A DNA stretch of 64,000 nucleotides from Allobogoriella alba (GTDB taxonomy: Bacteria > Actinomycetota > Actinomycetes > Actinomycetales > Actinomycetaceae). The translations under genes were made by a program, and so were the position numbers. Shown here piece after piece: positions 22,825 through 31,396 of this stretch (the stretch's first letter is position 1; each line of letters opens with the position of its first letter). The notes beneath the pieces are model-generated. The model made no database searches and had not been told where the DNA came from. It was given only the letters and a program-made list of their open reading frames with translations. Location of the stretch: NCBI RefSeq assembly GCF_042665525.1, contig NZ_JBHTCQ010000001.1, positions 310,001-374,000 of the forward strand, read 5' to 3'.

Positions 22825-24351
22825 TCAGTTGCTCCCGCCGGTCCCGCCGACGCAGCCGAGGGCCTCCCCGGTGCGACCGAGCAGACCCCCGTCATCATCA
22901 CCGAGCCCGGCCAGCGGTGACCGGACGACGGTGTCGGTGACGCACTCGACGGTCTCCTGCAGGGGGCCGCTGCGGGCTGGGCGCTCCGGCTGGTCCGATG
23001 GTGGCTGGGAAGGCGTGGGAGCCGGTGAAGGCGTCGTCGGAGCCGGTGAAGGCGTGGGCTCGGGTGACGGCTCAGGCTCAGGCGCGGGCTCAGGCTCAGG
23101 CGCGGGCTCAGGCTCAGGCTCAGGCGCGGGCTCAGGCGCGGGCTCAGGCTCCGGCGCGGGCTCAGGCTCAGGCTCAGGCGCGGGCTCAGGCGCGGGCTCA
23201 GGCTCCGGCGCGGGCTCAGGCTCAGGCGCGGGCTCAGGCTCAGGCGCCGGCTCAGGCTCAGGGGGAACCGAGTCGCTCGGCTCGTCGTTGGGCTCGTTGC
23301 TGGGCTCGTTGCTGGGCTCGGCATCCGTCGACGGCGCTGGCCCGGTGCCGGGGTCTGCGGACGGAGCGGGGTCGGATGCGGCCGCGGACGGCGAGGGACC
23401 CGCGTCGGCGGGAGGCGGCTCGTGCGGCTGGGTGGCGGCGACGGCCACGACGGTGACCGCCACGGCGGCGACCGCACCGACCACGGTGGCCATCACGCCC
23501 GTGTTCCCGCTCGACGCGGAGCCGGAGGAGCCCGCCTGCCCGCCGGCCGCTGTCGAGCCCGCCGCGGCGCCGCCGGCCGCGGCGACCGCACCGCCCTTGA
23601 TCACGAGGGCACCCTTCGACGCACCGCTCGCGAAGAACAGCCAGTCCGGCAGCGTCCGCATCCGGATGGCTTCGAAGGCGATCAGCGCAGCCGCGCTCGC
23701 GCACGGGACGCAGACCTTGAGGTGACGGTCCACGTTGCGGCTCTGCCGGTGCGGCAGACGTTCGCGGACCCGTCTCACGAGCAGTGACCGGTGCTGGCTG
23801 CACTCGCGGTTCTTCGTGGTCGGCAGGAGCTTCTGCAGGTACGCCGACCGCAGCCCCTCGCGGGCCCGGCGGGCCAGCTGGGCACAGGCGTTCGGCGACA
23901 TGTCGAGCCGTTCCGCGACGTCGTCGACCGGCAGGTCCTCGACGGCGGTGAGCACGAGGACCTCCTGCCACCGCTCCGGCAGGCTCTTCAGCGCGGACGC
24001 GGCCACCTCGCCGTCGAGCAGCTCGTCGGTGCGGTCCGGGACCGTGAGCTCGGGGTGTTCCTCGGGCACGGCGTCCACGGGCATCGGCGCACCGCGACGA
24101 TAGAACTCGTGCCGCACGTTGCGCAGCGTGGCGAAGAGATACCCGCGGACGTTCGACGTCGGGCCGTTGCCGCGCCGCACGGCAGCGAGCGTGCGCGCGA
24201 ACACCTCACCCACCCAGTCCTCGGCCTGGCCCGGGTCGGGCGTGAGCCCGCGCGCGTACGCGAGCAGCTCCACGGCGTGCGCGCGGTAGATCTCGCCGAA
24301 CGCATCGAGGTTCTCGTCGAGCGCAGGCTGGTCCACCGTGGTGTCAGCCAC
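22825..24351 (-). CDS. Membrane-anchored ECF sigma factor with zinc-finger and Glu-Pro-Ala-Pro tail
   Basis: About 508 residues. Region 2: FGEIYRAHAVELLAYARGLT and AEDWVGEVFARTLAAVRR. Region 4: LPERWQEVLVLTAVEDLPVDDVAERLDMSPNACAQLARRAREGL. Around residue 210 comes a zinc-finger-like HLKVCVPCA as in ZAS anti-sigma factors, then one transmembrane helix (VMATVVGAVAAVAVTVVAVA), then an external Pro-rich tail with EPEPAP repeats (~360-434) and a Cys-containing end. It looks like a sigma factor carrying its own anti-sigma anchor. The start is either GTG 24351 (after GGGAGAGG) or ATG 24426. Confidence 0.9.
   Translation of the reverse strand: MADTTVDQPALDENLDAFGEIYRAHAVELLAYARGLTPDPGQAEDWVGEVFARTLAAVRRGNGPTSNVRGYLFATLRNVRHEFYRRGAPMPVDAVPEEHPELTVPDRTDELLDGEVAASALKSLPERWQEVLVLTAVEDLPVDDVAERLDMSPNACAQLARRAREGLRSAYLQKLLPTTKNRECSQHRSLLVRRVRERLPHRQSRNVDRHLKVCVPCASAAALIAFEAIRMRTLPDWLFFASGASKGALVIKGGAVAAAGGAAAGSTAAGGQAGSSGSASSGNTGVMATVVGAVAAVAVTVVAVAATQPHEPPPADAGPSPSAAASDPAPSADPGTGPAPSTDAEPSNEPSNEPNDEPSDSVPPEPEPAPEPEPAPEPEPAPEPEPAPEPAPEPEPEPAPEPEPAPEPAPEPEPEPAPEPEPAPEPEPSPEPTPSPAPTTPSPAPTPSQPPSDQPERPARSGPLQETVECVTDTVVRSPLAGLGDDDGGLLGRTGEALGCVGGTGGSN
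23071..23262 (-). repeat. Tandem hexamer/12-mer repeats encoding Glu-Pro-Ala-Pro tract
   Basis: About 190 bp made of GGCTCAGGCTCA-GGCGCG-type units on the plus strand, read on the minus strand as alternating Glu-Pro and Ala-Pro. The units are nearly identical in DNA, so the length probably varies between strains by slippage. It forms the rigid extracellular stalk of the anchored sigma factor. Confidence 0.85.
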
Positions 24352-24492
24352 GTACCTCTCCCGACGCTCGGCACGGCCGCTCGGCACGACCCTGTCAGCC
24401 GGCGAGATCCGCTCGCCAGCGGTCATAGCCTGCCTTGCACGGGGCAGGATGTCGAGGTTGCGTCTGCCACGACCGGTGCGCTGGCGCGGATC

Positions 24493-25593
24493 TCAGTCCG
24501 TCGGACGCACCGCGAGCTCGAGCCAGGCGGCGAGCCGCGCAACCTCGCGCTCGACGTCGCTGCGCAACGTCGCGGACCATCGACCGTCCTCGTGGAGTGC
24601 GTGCACGCGCAGCGCCCCGGCGTCGAAGTCGGCGGCTGCATCGAGCTTCCCGACGAGGCGATCGCCGTGGAGCACCGGCATGGCCCAGTAGCCCCATCGG
24701 CGCTTCGCGGCCGGCTTGTACATCTCGAGCTGGTAGTCGAACGCGAAGAGCTCGGTCATCCGTTTGCGGTCGAACACAAGGCGGTCGAGCGGGGAGAGCA
24801 GGGCTGCCCGGTCCTCGCCGTCGCCCTCGAGGTAGCTCGGATCGACCCGCCACGTCCCGCGCAGGCCGTCGACCACCGCCGGCTCACCGGCCTCGCCGAC
24901 GTGGTTGGGTTCCACGGGCGTCGCAGTGGTCCGCGGACGCGCGATACCGAGCGCGGCGAGGCGGCGGCGATCCCGTTCGCGGCGCGCCTCCTCAAGCGGC
25001 ACGGTCGGTCCGTCGGGATAGACGCGCTCCGCGAGATCCCACAGCGGGACGCGGCCCTCACGCCCCGCGACGGCGACCTCTCCGCGCGCGACCATGAGGT
25101 CGAGCAGCATCCGCACGCTCCGGTCGTTGTTCCAGCCGCTGGAGCGCCACGGAACGAGAGTGGTGTCCGGCAGCGCCGCGGCCGGGAGCGGACCCCGTTC
25201 GTCGAGCACGGCCAGGACGTCCCGGCGGCAGTCGTCGTTGGCGTCCACCCAGCGCCGTTGTGCCTCGGGCCACCCGGTGCTCGCTCCGGGCCAGGCCGCC
25301 ATCTCGGCGCGGTACAGCGCGATGTCCGCCGCCGGCCGGAGCATGCCCTGCAGCTCGACGACGTCGCCGCGATCGACCGCGTCCCCGAGATCACCGGGCT
25401 CGTAAGCGTCGCCGAGCCGGGTCCACAGCACGAGCTCGGCGTTCGGTGCGACCACGGTCGTGGGGTCGTTCTGCAGCAGGCTGAGGTGCCGGACCACGTC
25501 CATCAGGCCGGTAGGCCGCGGGTCCGTGAGGAGCTGGGCGCGGACGGCGATCCGTCGTGCCTGGTCCCGGGTGAGCCGGTGGCCGCCGTCCAT
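24493..25593 (-). CDS. Winged-helix DNA glycosylase-like protein (AlkZ/YcaQ family)
   Basis: A 366-residue protein of the HTH_42/AlkZ family that unhooks interstrand crosslinks and removes bulky alkyl lesions in Streptomyces and E. coli. Seen here: opening LTRDQARRIAVRAQLL, LSLLQNDPTTVVAPNAELVLWTRLG, ELQGMLRPAADIALYR, and the C-terminal LLSPLDRLVFDRKRMTELFAFDYQLEMYKPAAKRRWGYW that marks the family. A QΦQ-type catalytic motif is LLQND rather than the classic QxQ, so this is more like the AlkZ-like/AZL subgroup, where activity varies. Ten nt separate it from the upstream siderophore gene. Confidence 0.88.
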   Translation of the reverse strand: MDGGHRLTRDQARRIAVRAQLLTDPRPTGLMDVVRHLSLLQNDPTTVVAPNAELVLWTRLGDAYEPGDLGDAVDRGDVVELQGMLRPAADIALYRAEMAAWPGASTGWPEAQRRWVDANDDCRRDVLAVLDERGPLPAAALPDTTLVPWRSSGWNNDRSVRMLLDLMVARGEVAVAGREGRVPLWDLAERVYPDGPTVPLEEARRERDRRRLAALGIARPRTTATPVEPNHVGEAGEPAVVDGLRGTWRVDPSYLEGDGEDRAALLSPLDRLVFDRKRMTELFAFDYQLEMYKPAAKRRWGYWAMPVLHGDRLVGKLDAAADFDAGALRVHALHEDGRWSATLRSDVEREVARLAAWLELAVRPTD

Positions 25594-25602
25594 GGCTCCG
25601 CT

Positions 25603-26427
25603 TCAGAGGATCTTGCCGATGGGCTCGCGCTTCTCCGCCTGGAAGCGGTCCTCGGCGCGGCCGTGCGCCCAGTAGGCGGAGAGCGAGACGTGTTCCCGAG
25701 CCAGACCGCGCTCGCCGAATAGGTAGTCGCGCAGCGCCTTCATGACCTCGCGCTCCCCGTGCGCGAAGACGTGGACGCGGCCCGGACGCCATGGCACGGC
25801 TCGCACGCCGTCCTCGAGGAGCCGCGTGGTGCCCGGCTCGGCGCCCGCGCGGTGGAGCCAGCGCACCTCCACCCCGGGCGGGGCTGCCAGCGCGATCTCG
25901 TCCTCGGGGCCGTCGACCTCGGCGACGACAGTGCCGACGGCGCGGGAGTCCAGCGCCTCCAAGGCGGCGGCGATGGCGGGCAGTGCCGCGTCGTCACCGG
26001 CCAGCAGGTGCCAGTCGGCCGTCGGGTCCGGGGCGTAGCCACCGCCGGGGCCGGACATGACGAGGGTGTCACCCGGGCGGGCCCGTTCGGCCCACGGGGC
26101 GGCGAGGCCGCCGTCGCCGTGGGTGACGAAGTCGATGGCGAGCTCCTCGGTATCGAGGTCGACCCAGCGCAACGTGTACGTACGCCGGCTCGGCATCCGT
26201 TCGGGCGGTAGCTGCTCGCGCAGCGCGGCCATGTCGTACGGCGGGGTGAGTCCCAGCTCGGGATCGGCGAACAGGAGCTTGACGTAGCGGTCCGTGCACG
26301 CGTTGTGCTCGTAGCTGGCGAACCCCGGGCCGCCGGCGACCACGCGGATCAGGTGCGGGGCGAGGCGCTCGACACGCTGCACCTCCAGCACGATCTGCGG
26401 CTTGGGCGGACGGTGGGGAGGCGACAC
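25603..26427 (-). CDS. Siderophore-interacting protein (ViuB/SIP family)
   Basis: A 274-residue cytoplasmic flavin-dependent ferric-siderophore reductase. The FAD domain has RVERLAPHLIRVVAGGPGF and the binding motif RRTYTLRWVDLDTEELAIDFVTHGDGG; the NAD(P)H domain has WHLLAGDDAALPAIAAALE, and the C-terminus shows HVFAHGEREVMKALRDYL and SAYWAHGRAEDRFQAEK. It releases iron from imported ferric siderophores. An iron-box-like sequence is found 26-42 nt upstream of the start, so it is probably repressed by a DtxR/IdeR protein with iron. No uptake genes lie beside it. Confidence 0.93.
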   Translation of the reverse strand: MSPPHRPPKPQIVLEVQRVERLAPHLIRVVAGGPGFASYEHNACTDRYVKLLFADPELGLTPPYDMAALREQLPPERMPSRRTYTLRWVDLDTEELAIDFVTHGDGGLAAPWAERARPGDTLVMSGPGGGYAPDPTADWHLLAGDDAALPAIAAALEALDSRAVGTVVAEVDGPEDEIALAAPPGVEVRWLHRAGAEPGTTRLLEDGVRAVPWRPGRVHVFAHGEREVMKALRDYLFGERGLAREHVSLSAYWAHGRAEDRFQAEKREPIGKIL

Positions 26428-26452
26428 GAAGACTCCTGCGACAGGTGACGAC

Positions 26453-26469
26453 TTAGGTTCACCTTACTT
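26453..26469. promoter_or_regulatory. Iron-box-like site (DtxR/IdeR type)
   Basis: TTAGGTTCACCTTACTT lies just upstream of the siderophore-interacting protein gene. The dyad TTAGGT-TC-ACCTTA and the TTAGGTT start resemble the DtxR/IdeR box TTAGGTTAGSCTAACCTAA. Match is partial; position and gene function support it. Confidence 0.55.
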
Positions 26470-26508
26470 GCCGACGCCGGAGCGTGCAGCGCCCCTCCTC
26501 TGCCCGGC

Positions 26509-27477
26509 TCACTCCACCGGCATCGGCTCCGGCTCGGTCCGTACCGGCTCGCCCAGCTTCACCAGGACCACGCCGAGGACCACGAGCACCCCGCCGGCGA
26601 GCTGCACCGGTCCGGGCAGCTGGCTCAGCAGCAGGAGGGCGAAGACGACCGCGAAGAGCACCTCGTTCAACGCCACGAAGGAGGCCAGCCGCGAGCCCAG
26701 CCGCCGCGCGGCCGCGATGCCCGTGACGTAGGCGAGGCCCGCCGTGACCACCGCCAGGAGCAGCAGCGGCAGCCACCACGGCACGGTGCCGAGGGCGAAG
26801 CTCACGGGGACCGTCGTCGCACGGAGGGGCAGCACGCCCACCAGGCCGGCCACCAGCAGCGCGAGGCCCCCGACGAGCGTCCCGCCGGCCGCCAGCACGA
26901 TCGGCGGGAGCTGGGAGCGCTCGTCCGCCGAGATGACGAAGTACGCGGCGCAGCCGACCATCGCGCCCAGCGCCCAGGCGACCCCGACCAGGCTGATCTG
27001 CGCACCGGAGACCACGTCGAGGACCAGTACCAGGCCCGCGAGCGCCGCGACGGCGCCCGCCACTGTGCGCCGGCCCGGCCGCTGCGCGTGGCGCAGCCAC
27101 AGCCACCCGACCACGGCGACCGGGGCCAGGAACTCGATGAGGATGGCCGGTGCGACCGACATGTGCGTGATCGCGTAGAAGTAGCACAGCTGCGGCACGG
27201 CCATGGCCAGCGAGCCGTACACCGCGATCCGGCCGGCCTCGGCGCGGACGAGGCCCCAGCGACCCCGCAGCGCGATCGCCGCGGGCACGACCAGCACGAG
27301 GAACGCCCCGAGGATCCGTACCGTGACCGCCGCGCTCGGGGACCAGCCGGACTCGATCACGCCGCCGGCGATCGGGCCGGAGAGCCCGAACGAGGCGGCA
27401 GAGGCGATCGCGAAGGCGAGTCCCGCCGTCGTCCGGGATCTCGAGGCCGACGCAGTGTCATGGGCAACAGTCGTCAT
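26509..27477 (-). CDS. EamA-family transporter
   Basis: A 322-residue drug/metabolite transporter with ten TM helices formed by two EamA repeats (FAIASAASFGLSGPIAGGVIESG at the start; GVAWALGAMVGCAAYFVISAD starting the second). EamA proteins export amino acids or related metabolites. Divergent from the CGNR regulator at 27516, with 38 bp between starts, so probably its target. TAGCGT lies 8 nt upstream of the start; no Shine-Dalgarno, so leaderless initiation is plausible. Confidence 0.9.
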   Translation of the reverse strand: MTTVAHDTASASRSRTTAGLAFAIASAASFGLSGPIAGGVIESGWSPSAAVTVRILGAFLVLVVPAAIALRGRWGLVRAEAGRIAVYGSLAMAVPQLCYFYAITHMSVAPAILIEFLAPVAVVGWLWLRHAQRPGRRTVAGAVAALAGLVLVLDVVSGAQISLVGVAWALGAMVGCAAYFVISADERSQLPPIVLAAGGTLVGGLALLVAGLVGVLPLRATTVPVSFALGTVPWWLPLLLLAVVTAGLAYVTGIAAARRLGSRLASFVALNEVLFAVVFALLLLSQLPGPVQLAGGVLVVLGVVLVKLGEPVRTEPEPMPVE

Positions 27478-27515
27478 GACCCATGACGCTAGAGCGGCCG
27501 GTGTAACGTGTCAAC

Positions 27516-28046
27516 ATGCTTTTCGCCCATGACACGGAGGTGTCGCTGCGGGCGGCGGTCGCCCTGGTGAACTCGGCGTCGGAGCCGGAGACGATGCGGA
27601 CGACGGCGGACCTCGACGCGTTCTTCGCGGAGCACGGCTACACCGGCCGGCACACCGGCGGCGCGGACGAGCTGGCGGAGGTCCGCCGGCTGCGGCCCCG
27701 GCTGCGCACGCTGCTGACGAGCGACCGCGACACCGCGGCCGAGCTGGTGAACGACCTGCTGCGGGACGCCGGCGCCCTCCCGCGGCTGGTTCGCCACGGG
27801 GACGTCGACTGGCACGTGCACGCGGTGGACGACGACGCCCCGCTGGCCGAGCGCATCGCGGTGGAGACGGCCATGGCGATGATCGACGTCATCCGCTCCG
27901 ACGAGATGTCGCGACTGGACGTGTGCTCGGACGAGACCTGCGACGGGGTCGTCCTCGACCTCTCCCGGAACCGCTCCAAGCGGTTCTGCTCCCCCGCCTG
28001 CGGCAACCGCAACGCGGTGGCGGCCTACCGGGCGCGCCGCCGGTGA
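27516..28046 (+). CDS. CGNR zinc-finger transcriptional regulator
   Basis: A 176-residue protein of the ABATE/CGNR type. The C-terminal zinc finger is complete: CSDETCDGVVLD, then RNRSKRFCSPACGNRNAVAAYRARRR with four Cys and the CGNR motif that contacts DNA. The N-terminal ~120 residues are the stress-responsive helical domain. It is divergent from the EamA transporter gene. TAACGT (27504-27509) lies 6 nt before the ATG with no Shine-Dalgarno, so the message is probably leaderless; the short gap makes the two promoters overlap. Confidence 0.92.
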   Translation: MLFAHDTEVSLRAAVALVNSASEPETMRTTADLDAFFAEHGYTGRHTGGADELAEVRRLRPRLRTLLTSDRDTAAELVNDLLRDAGALPRLVRHGDVDWHVHAVDDDAPLAERIAVETAMAMIDVIRSDEMSRLDVCSDETCDGVVLDLSRNRSKRFCSPACGNRNAVAAYRARRR

Positions 28047-28074
28047 CGTCCTGCCCGGGCCTGGCCGGCCTTCG

Positions 28075-28899
28075 TCAGGATTGCGGTACCGGCACCCCGA
28101 CGTCGTCGAGGAACGCCTCGACCGCGGCATCCCACGCCGCGGGCTGCTCGAGGTTCGGGTAGTGCGCGGCGCCGTCGACCCGGACGACGCCGCGACCGTC
28201 GGCGACGCTGCGCACGGCGCGCTCACACATGCGCTGGTGGTCGATCGAGTCCAGGGCGCCGACGACGCCGAGCACCGGAACCTGGATCTCGGGCAGCCGC
28301 TGCCAGGAGCCGGCCACGTGGTCGGGCGGGACGAGCCCGGGGCCGACGTGCGTGGCGACGAAGTCCTCGAGCATCTTCCGGAGCCGCTGCACAACGGTGG
28401 GGTCGACGTCCTCGAGCGTCCGGCCCGGTCCGACGCCGAGCTCCAGCATGGTCTCGACCCAGGCGGCCGCGTCCGTCCGGCGGATCGCGTCCTCGGCCCG
28501 CGCAAGCAGGGCGAGAGCCCATGGCTCGGAGAACTCCGGCTCGTTCGTGCCGGCGCCGCTGAGCACCAGTGCCCGCACGAGGTCGGGGTGCTCGAGCGCG
28601 GTGTCGACCGCAGCGCCCGCGCCCATGCTGACGCCGACGAGGACCGCCGGGCCGGCGTCCAGGTGCCGGACGAGTGCCGCGACGTCGTCGCAGTGCCGGA
28701 ACGGGGCGCGGGCGGTTGCGGACCGGCCGTGGGTCCGCGCGTCCGGAGCCACGGCGAGGGTCCTCCGGCCGAGGCCCTCGACCTCCCGGTCCCACATGCG
28801 GTGGTCGAGGTGACCGCCGTGCAGCAGCAGGACCGGGGGCCGCCCGGAGCCGCGGCTGCTGTACGCGAGGTGGCCGTCGGCGAGGTCGAGCCGGTTCAT
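28075..28899 (-). CDS. Alpha/beta hydrolase
   Basis: A 274-residue alpha/beta-fold hydrolase. The oxyanion-hole region is VLLLHGGHLDHRMWD, the nucleophile elbow GVSMGAG, the acid is likely Asp in GALDSID, and the His is in GAAHYPNLEQP. The substrate is unknown. The start (MNRLDLADG) overlaps the MarR stop by ATGA, so the regulator and hydrolase are translated as a unit. Confidence 0.9.
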   Translation of the reverse strand: MNRLDLADGHLAYSSRGSGRPPVLLLHGGHLDHRMWDREVEGLGRRTLAVAPDARTHGRSATARAPFRHCDDVAALVRHLDAGPAVLVGVSMGAGAAVDTALEHPDLVRALVLSGAGTNEPEFSEPWALALLARAEDAIRRTDAAAWVETMLELGVGPGRTLEDVDPTVVQRLRKMLEDFVATHVGPGLVPPDHVAGSWQRLPEIQVPVLGVVGALDSIDHQRMCERAVRSVADGRGVVRVDGAAHYPNLEQPAAWDAAVEAFLDDVGVPVPQS

Positions 28900-29390
28900 C
28901 CCGCCGCCGTCCGCCCGCGCGCGGCGAGCCGTCCCGGGGTGGGGTCCACCCGGGCGCGGAGCTCCTCGGTCAGGTGGGACAGCACGCGCACGCACGCGTC
29001 GACGTCGCCGGGCGTCAGACCCGACGCGATGCGGTCGAGCACCTGGAGCTCGTCCTCGTGGACGCGTTCGTAGGCACGCCGCCCGGCCTCGGTGAGCACG
29101 ACGAGGTGCGAGCGACGGTGCTCGGGGTTCGGCCGGGTCTCGACGTGGCCGAGGCGCTTGGCGTCGTCGACCAGCCGCTGCACCCCCTGACGGGTGACCC
29201 ACAGCCAGCGCGCGATCTGCGGCACGGTCTGCGGTCCGACGTCGTGCAGGCGCTCGAGCACAGCCCGCATCGGCATCGTCAGCTCGCTGCCCGCCAGAGC
29301 CTCGGTGACCACCTGGGCGGAGTACTGGTGCACGGGGCGGATGTATCGGACCGCGTCGTACAGACGCTCGCCGGATGACGTGCGAGGCAT
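28896..29390 (-). CDS. MarR-family transcriptional regulator
   Basis: A 164-residue MarR protein: dimerisation helices around RPVHQYSAQVVTEAL, HTH QTVPQIARWLWVTRQGVQRLVDDAKRLGHV, wing NPEHRRSHLVVLTEAG. It precedes and overlaps an alpha/beta hydrolase. Upstream lies a perfect ACTTGTC/GACAAGT dyad and a good -35-like TTGACA on the minus strand, so it is likely to control itself and the hydrolase. Promoter and operator overlap the end of the upstream RDD gene. Confidence 0.92.
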   Translation of the reverse strand: MPRTSSGERLYDAVRYIRPVHQYSAQVVTEALAGSELTMPMRAVLERLHDVGPQTVPQIARWLWVTRQGVQRLVDDAKRLGHVETRPNPEHRRSHLVVLTEAGRRAYERVHEDELQVLDRIASGLTPGDVDACVRVLSHLTEELRARVDPTPGRLAARGRTAAG

Positions 29391-29398
29391 GACAGCAA

Positions 29399-29417
29399 AC
29401 TTGTCAGTACGACAAGT
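29399..29417. promoter_or_regulatory. MarR operator
   Basis: ACTTGTC (29399-29405), AGTAC, GACAAGT (29411-29417): a perfect 7-bp dyad 8 nt upstream of the marR start. TGTCAA at 29422-29427 is TTGACA on the minus strand, a consensus -35 box whose spacer would run into the dyad. Confidence 0.7.
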
Positions 29418-29423
29418 AAATTG

Positions 29424-29927
29424 TCAACCTGTCTGGGCCGTCACGACACGGGAGCCGCTCGCCGCGTCGTGCAGCGTGACGCCGGATCGGCGCAGCACGC
29501 CCCAGAGCCCGACGCCGATCACGGCGTAGGTCGCCACGGCCGTCGCGACCAGGCGCGGGTCGGGCCGCTCGAACCCGCCGAACGTGGCGCCGATCGCCAC
29601 GACGTGCCCGAGCTGCCAAGGGACGGCGATCTTGAGCGCGTTGCGGCCCAGCGCCCGGCTCACGGGCAGCGGTCCGCCGCCCGCACCTTCGACGCCGAGG
29701 CCGAGGCGTCGCTTGCCCCAGGTGGCCCCGCCGGACTCGGCGCGCGTCGCGACGGCGGTCGCGATCACGACGGGGACGGCGCTGGCCGACATCACGAACG
29801 CGCGCGACTCACCCAGCCCGGCGCGGTTGGCGAGGAGACCGAGCGGAACGGTCGCGGCGGCGATGCCGAGGTAGCCGGTCATGTCCAGCGCGTAGGCGGC
29901 GATCCGGCGCCCAGCGAGGCGGTTCAT
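29424..29927 (-). CDS. RDD-family membrane protein
   Basis: A 167-residue protein with the RDD signature near the start (LAGRRIAAYALDMTGYLGIAA) and WGKRRLGLGVE in the middle; three to four membrane helices. RDD proteins are of uncertain function; some act as ion exchangers. It ends within the promoter region of the MarR gene. The ATG is MNRLAGRR; upstream GGGAGACTCCCGTC gives a ribosome-binding site. Confidence 0.88.
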   Translation of the reverse strand: MNRLAGRRIAAYALDMTGYLGIAAATVPLGLLANRAGLGESRAFVMSASAVPVVIATAVATRAESGGATWGKRRLGLGVEGAGGGPLPVSRALGRNALKIAVPWQLGHVVAIGATFGGFERPDPRLVATAVATYAVIGVGLWGVLRRSGVTLHDAASGSRVVTAQTG

Positions 29928-29980
29928 GACGGGAGTCTCCCAGGCGGCGCCCGCACCGGCGGGCGGATTCGCTCAGGCGG

Positions 29981-31396
29981 TCAGACCCGCACACCCTCCC
30001 CGGTGACGGTCGCGCCGTCGGGAACGGTGGCGGGCTCGCCCTGGTCGGGCAGGGCGGCCTCGCCCTCGACGGCGACCCCGGAGCCGAACGTCCAGTCCCC
30101 GTCCACCGTCAGCGAGGTGGCGCCGGCCAGCGACGGCGGTCCCGCGGGGAACCGGGCGTCGAACGCGGAGATCGCCTTGTAGGCGCCCGAGAGCCGCACC
30201 AGCGGCGCGGGGACGGTGGCCCGCAGGCGGTAGTCGTCGGTGAGCTCGTAGACGTCGGAGCGCAGCACGAGCAGATCGTTCGTCGTCTTCACCGGGAGGA
30301 AGCGCTCCCGCTCCACCTCGATCACCTGGGCCCCCTCGAACACGGCGACGGCGGCGCCCATCGCGGACTCGATCTGCACCACCTTCGGCGAGAAGGAGTC
30401 GGTGGGGTCGACGGTCTTCTCGTTGCGGATGAGCGGGAGCTCCAGCACGCCACCGGTCCGGTCCAGCTCGGCGTCGAGCGCCTCGAGGTCGAACCACAGG
30501 TTGTTCGTGTGGAAGTACCGGTGCCGCGCCGGGTCGAGCGAGACCTCCATGTCGTCCGGATGGGTCTGTGCCGTCTCGCGCTGGATGATGCGGCCGTCGC
30601 TCTTGCGGACCACCAGCTGGCCGCCCTTGACGTCCGCCGGGGTCTTCAGGCACATCTCCGCGGCGTACGGGGCGCCGGTGGAGGCGAACCAGGCCGCGAT
30701 CGTCGCGTCCGGCCCGGCGCCGAGGTTGTCCGCGTTGGAGACGCTGGCGTAGCGGAAACCCGCCGCCAGCAACGCCTTGACGACGCCGGAGGCGTGCAGG
30801 GCGGGGTAGAGGTCGCCGTGGCCGGGTGGGCACCACTCGAGGTCCGGGTCGTCCGGCCACTCGACGGGCTCGAGGGTGTCCGCCCGGAGCTTCGGCTCAC
30901 GGTTCTGCAGGAAGTCCAGCGGGACGCCGTCGACGGCGAGGTCGCCGTAGGGGGCGAGCGCCTCCCGGGTGTCGTCCTGCGTGCGGAACGAGTTCATCAG
31001 CACGAGCGGGAGCCGGGCACCGGTGGCGGCGCGCGCGGCGCGGATCTGGCCGACGATGACGTCGAGGAAGGCGAGCTGCTCGCCGTCGCGCTCCCCCGTG
31101 CCGGTTCGCACCGGCAGCAGCGACTTCGCGCGGTCCATGCCCATGGACGTCCCGAGGCCCCCGTTGAGCTTGATGATCGCGGTGCGGCTGAGGGCATCGG
31201 CGGCCTCGGCCGCCGAGACGTCCAGGTCGGCGTGCCGGGGCAGCTCGGGCAGCGGGTCGACGTCCTCCTCGCGGATGAGGCCGGTGGCCCCGGACTCGAG
31301 GATCCCGTAGAAGCGGCTGAAGGTCTCGATCGCGGCCGTCGCCACGCCTGCGGCGGTCATCTTCTCGCGTGCCAGCTCGAGTCCGCGCTCGCTCAT
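29981..31396 (-). CDS. UTP-glucose-1-phosphate uridylyltransferase, eukaryotic type
   Basis: A 471-residue UDPGP-family enzyme making UDP-glucose from UTP and glucose 1-phosphate for glycan and galactose metabolism. The uridylyl-binding motif is KLNGGLGTSMGMDRAKSLL; further marks are LVLMNSFRTQDDT, EWCPPGHGDLYPAL and the C-terminal left-handed beta-helix. This is the eukaryotic-type enzyme, known in bifidobacteria and related actinobacteria, not the GalU type. ATG at 31396 overlaps the cydDC stop by ATGA; a GTG 12 nt upstream is also open. It is therefore the last gene of the cyd operon. Confidence 0.93.
   Translation of the reverse strand: MSERGLELAREKMTAAGVATAAIETFSRFYGILESGATGLIREEDVDPLPELPRHADLDVSAAEAADALSRTAIIKLNGGLGTSMGMDRAKSLLPVRTGTGERDGEQLAFLDVIVGQIRAARAATGARLPLVLMNSFRTQDDTREALAPYGDLAVDGVPLDFLQNREPKLRADTLEPVEWPDDPDLEWCPPGHGDLYPALHASGVVKALLAAGFRYASVSNADNLGAGPDATIAAWFASTGAPYAAEMCLKTPADVKGGQLVVRKSDGRIIQRETAQTHPDDMEVSLDPARHRYFHTNNLWFDLEALDAELDRTGGVLELPLIRNEKTVDPTDSFSPKVVQIESAMGAAVAVFEGAQVIEVERERFLPVKTTNDLLVLRSDVYELTDDYRLRATVPAPLVRLSGAYKAISAFDARFPAGPPSLAGATSLTVDGDWTFGSGVAVEGEAALPDQGEPATVPDGATVTGEGVRV

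Noticed and set aside
23071..23262. Possible CRISPR or satellite array
   Set aside because: The short GC-rich units have no spacers and translate into a regular Glu-Pro/Ala-Pro stalk in frame with the sigma factor.
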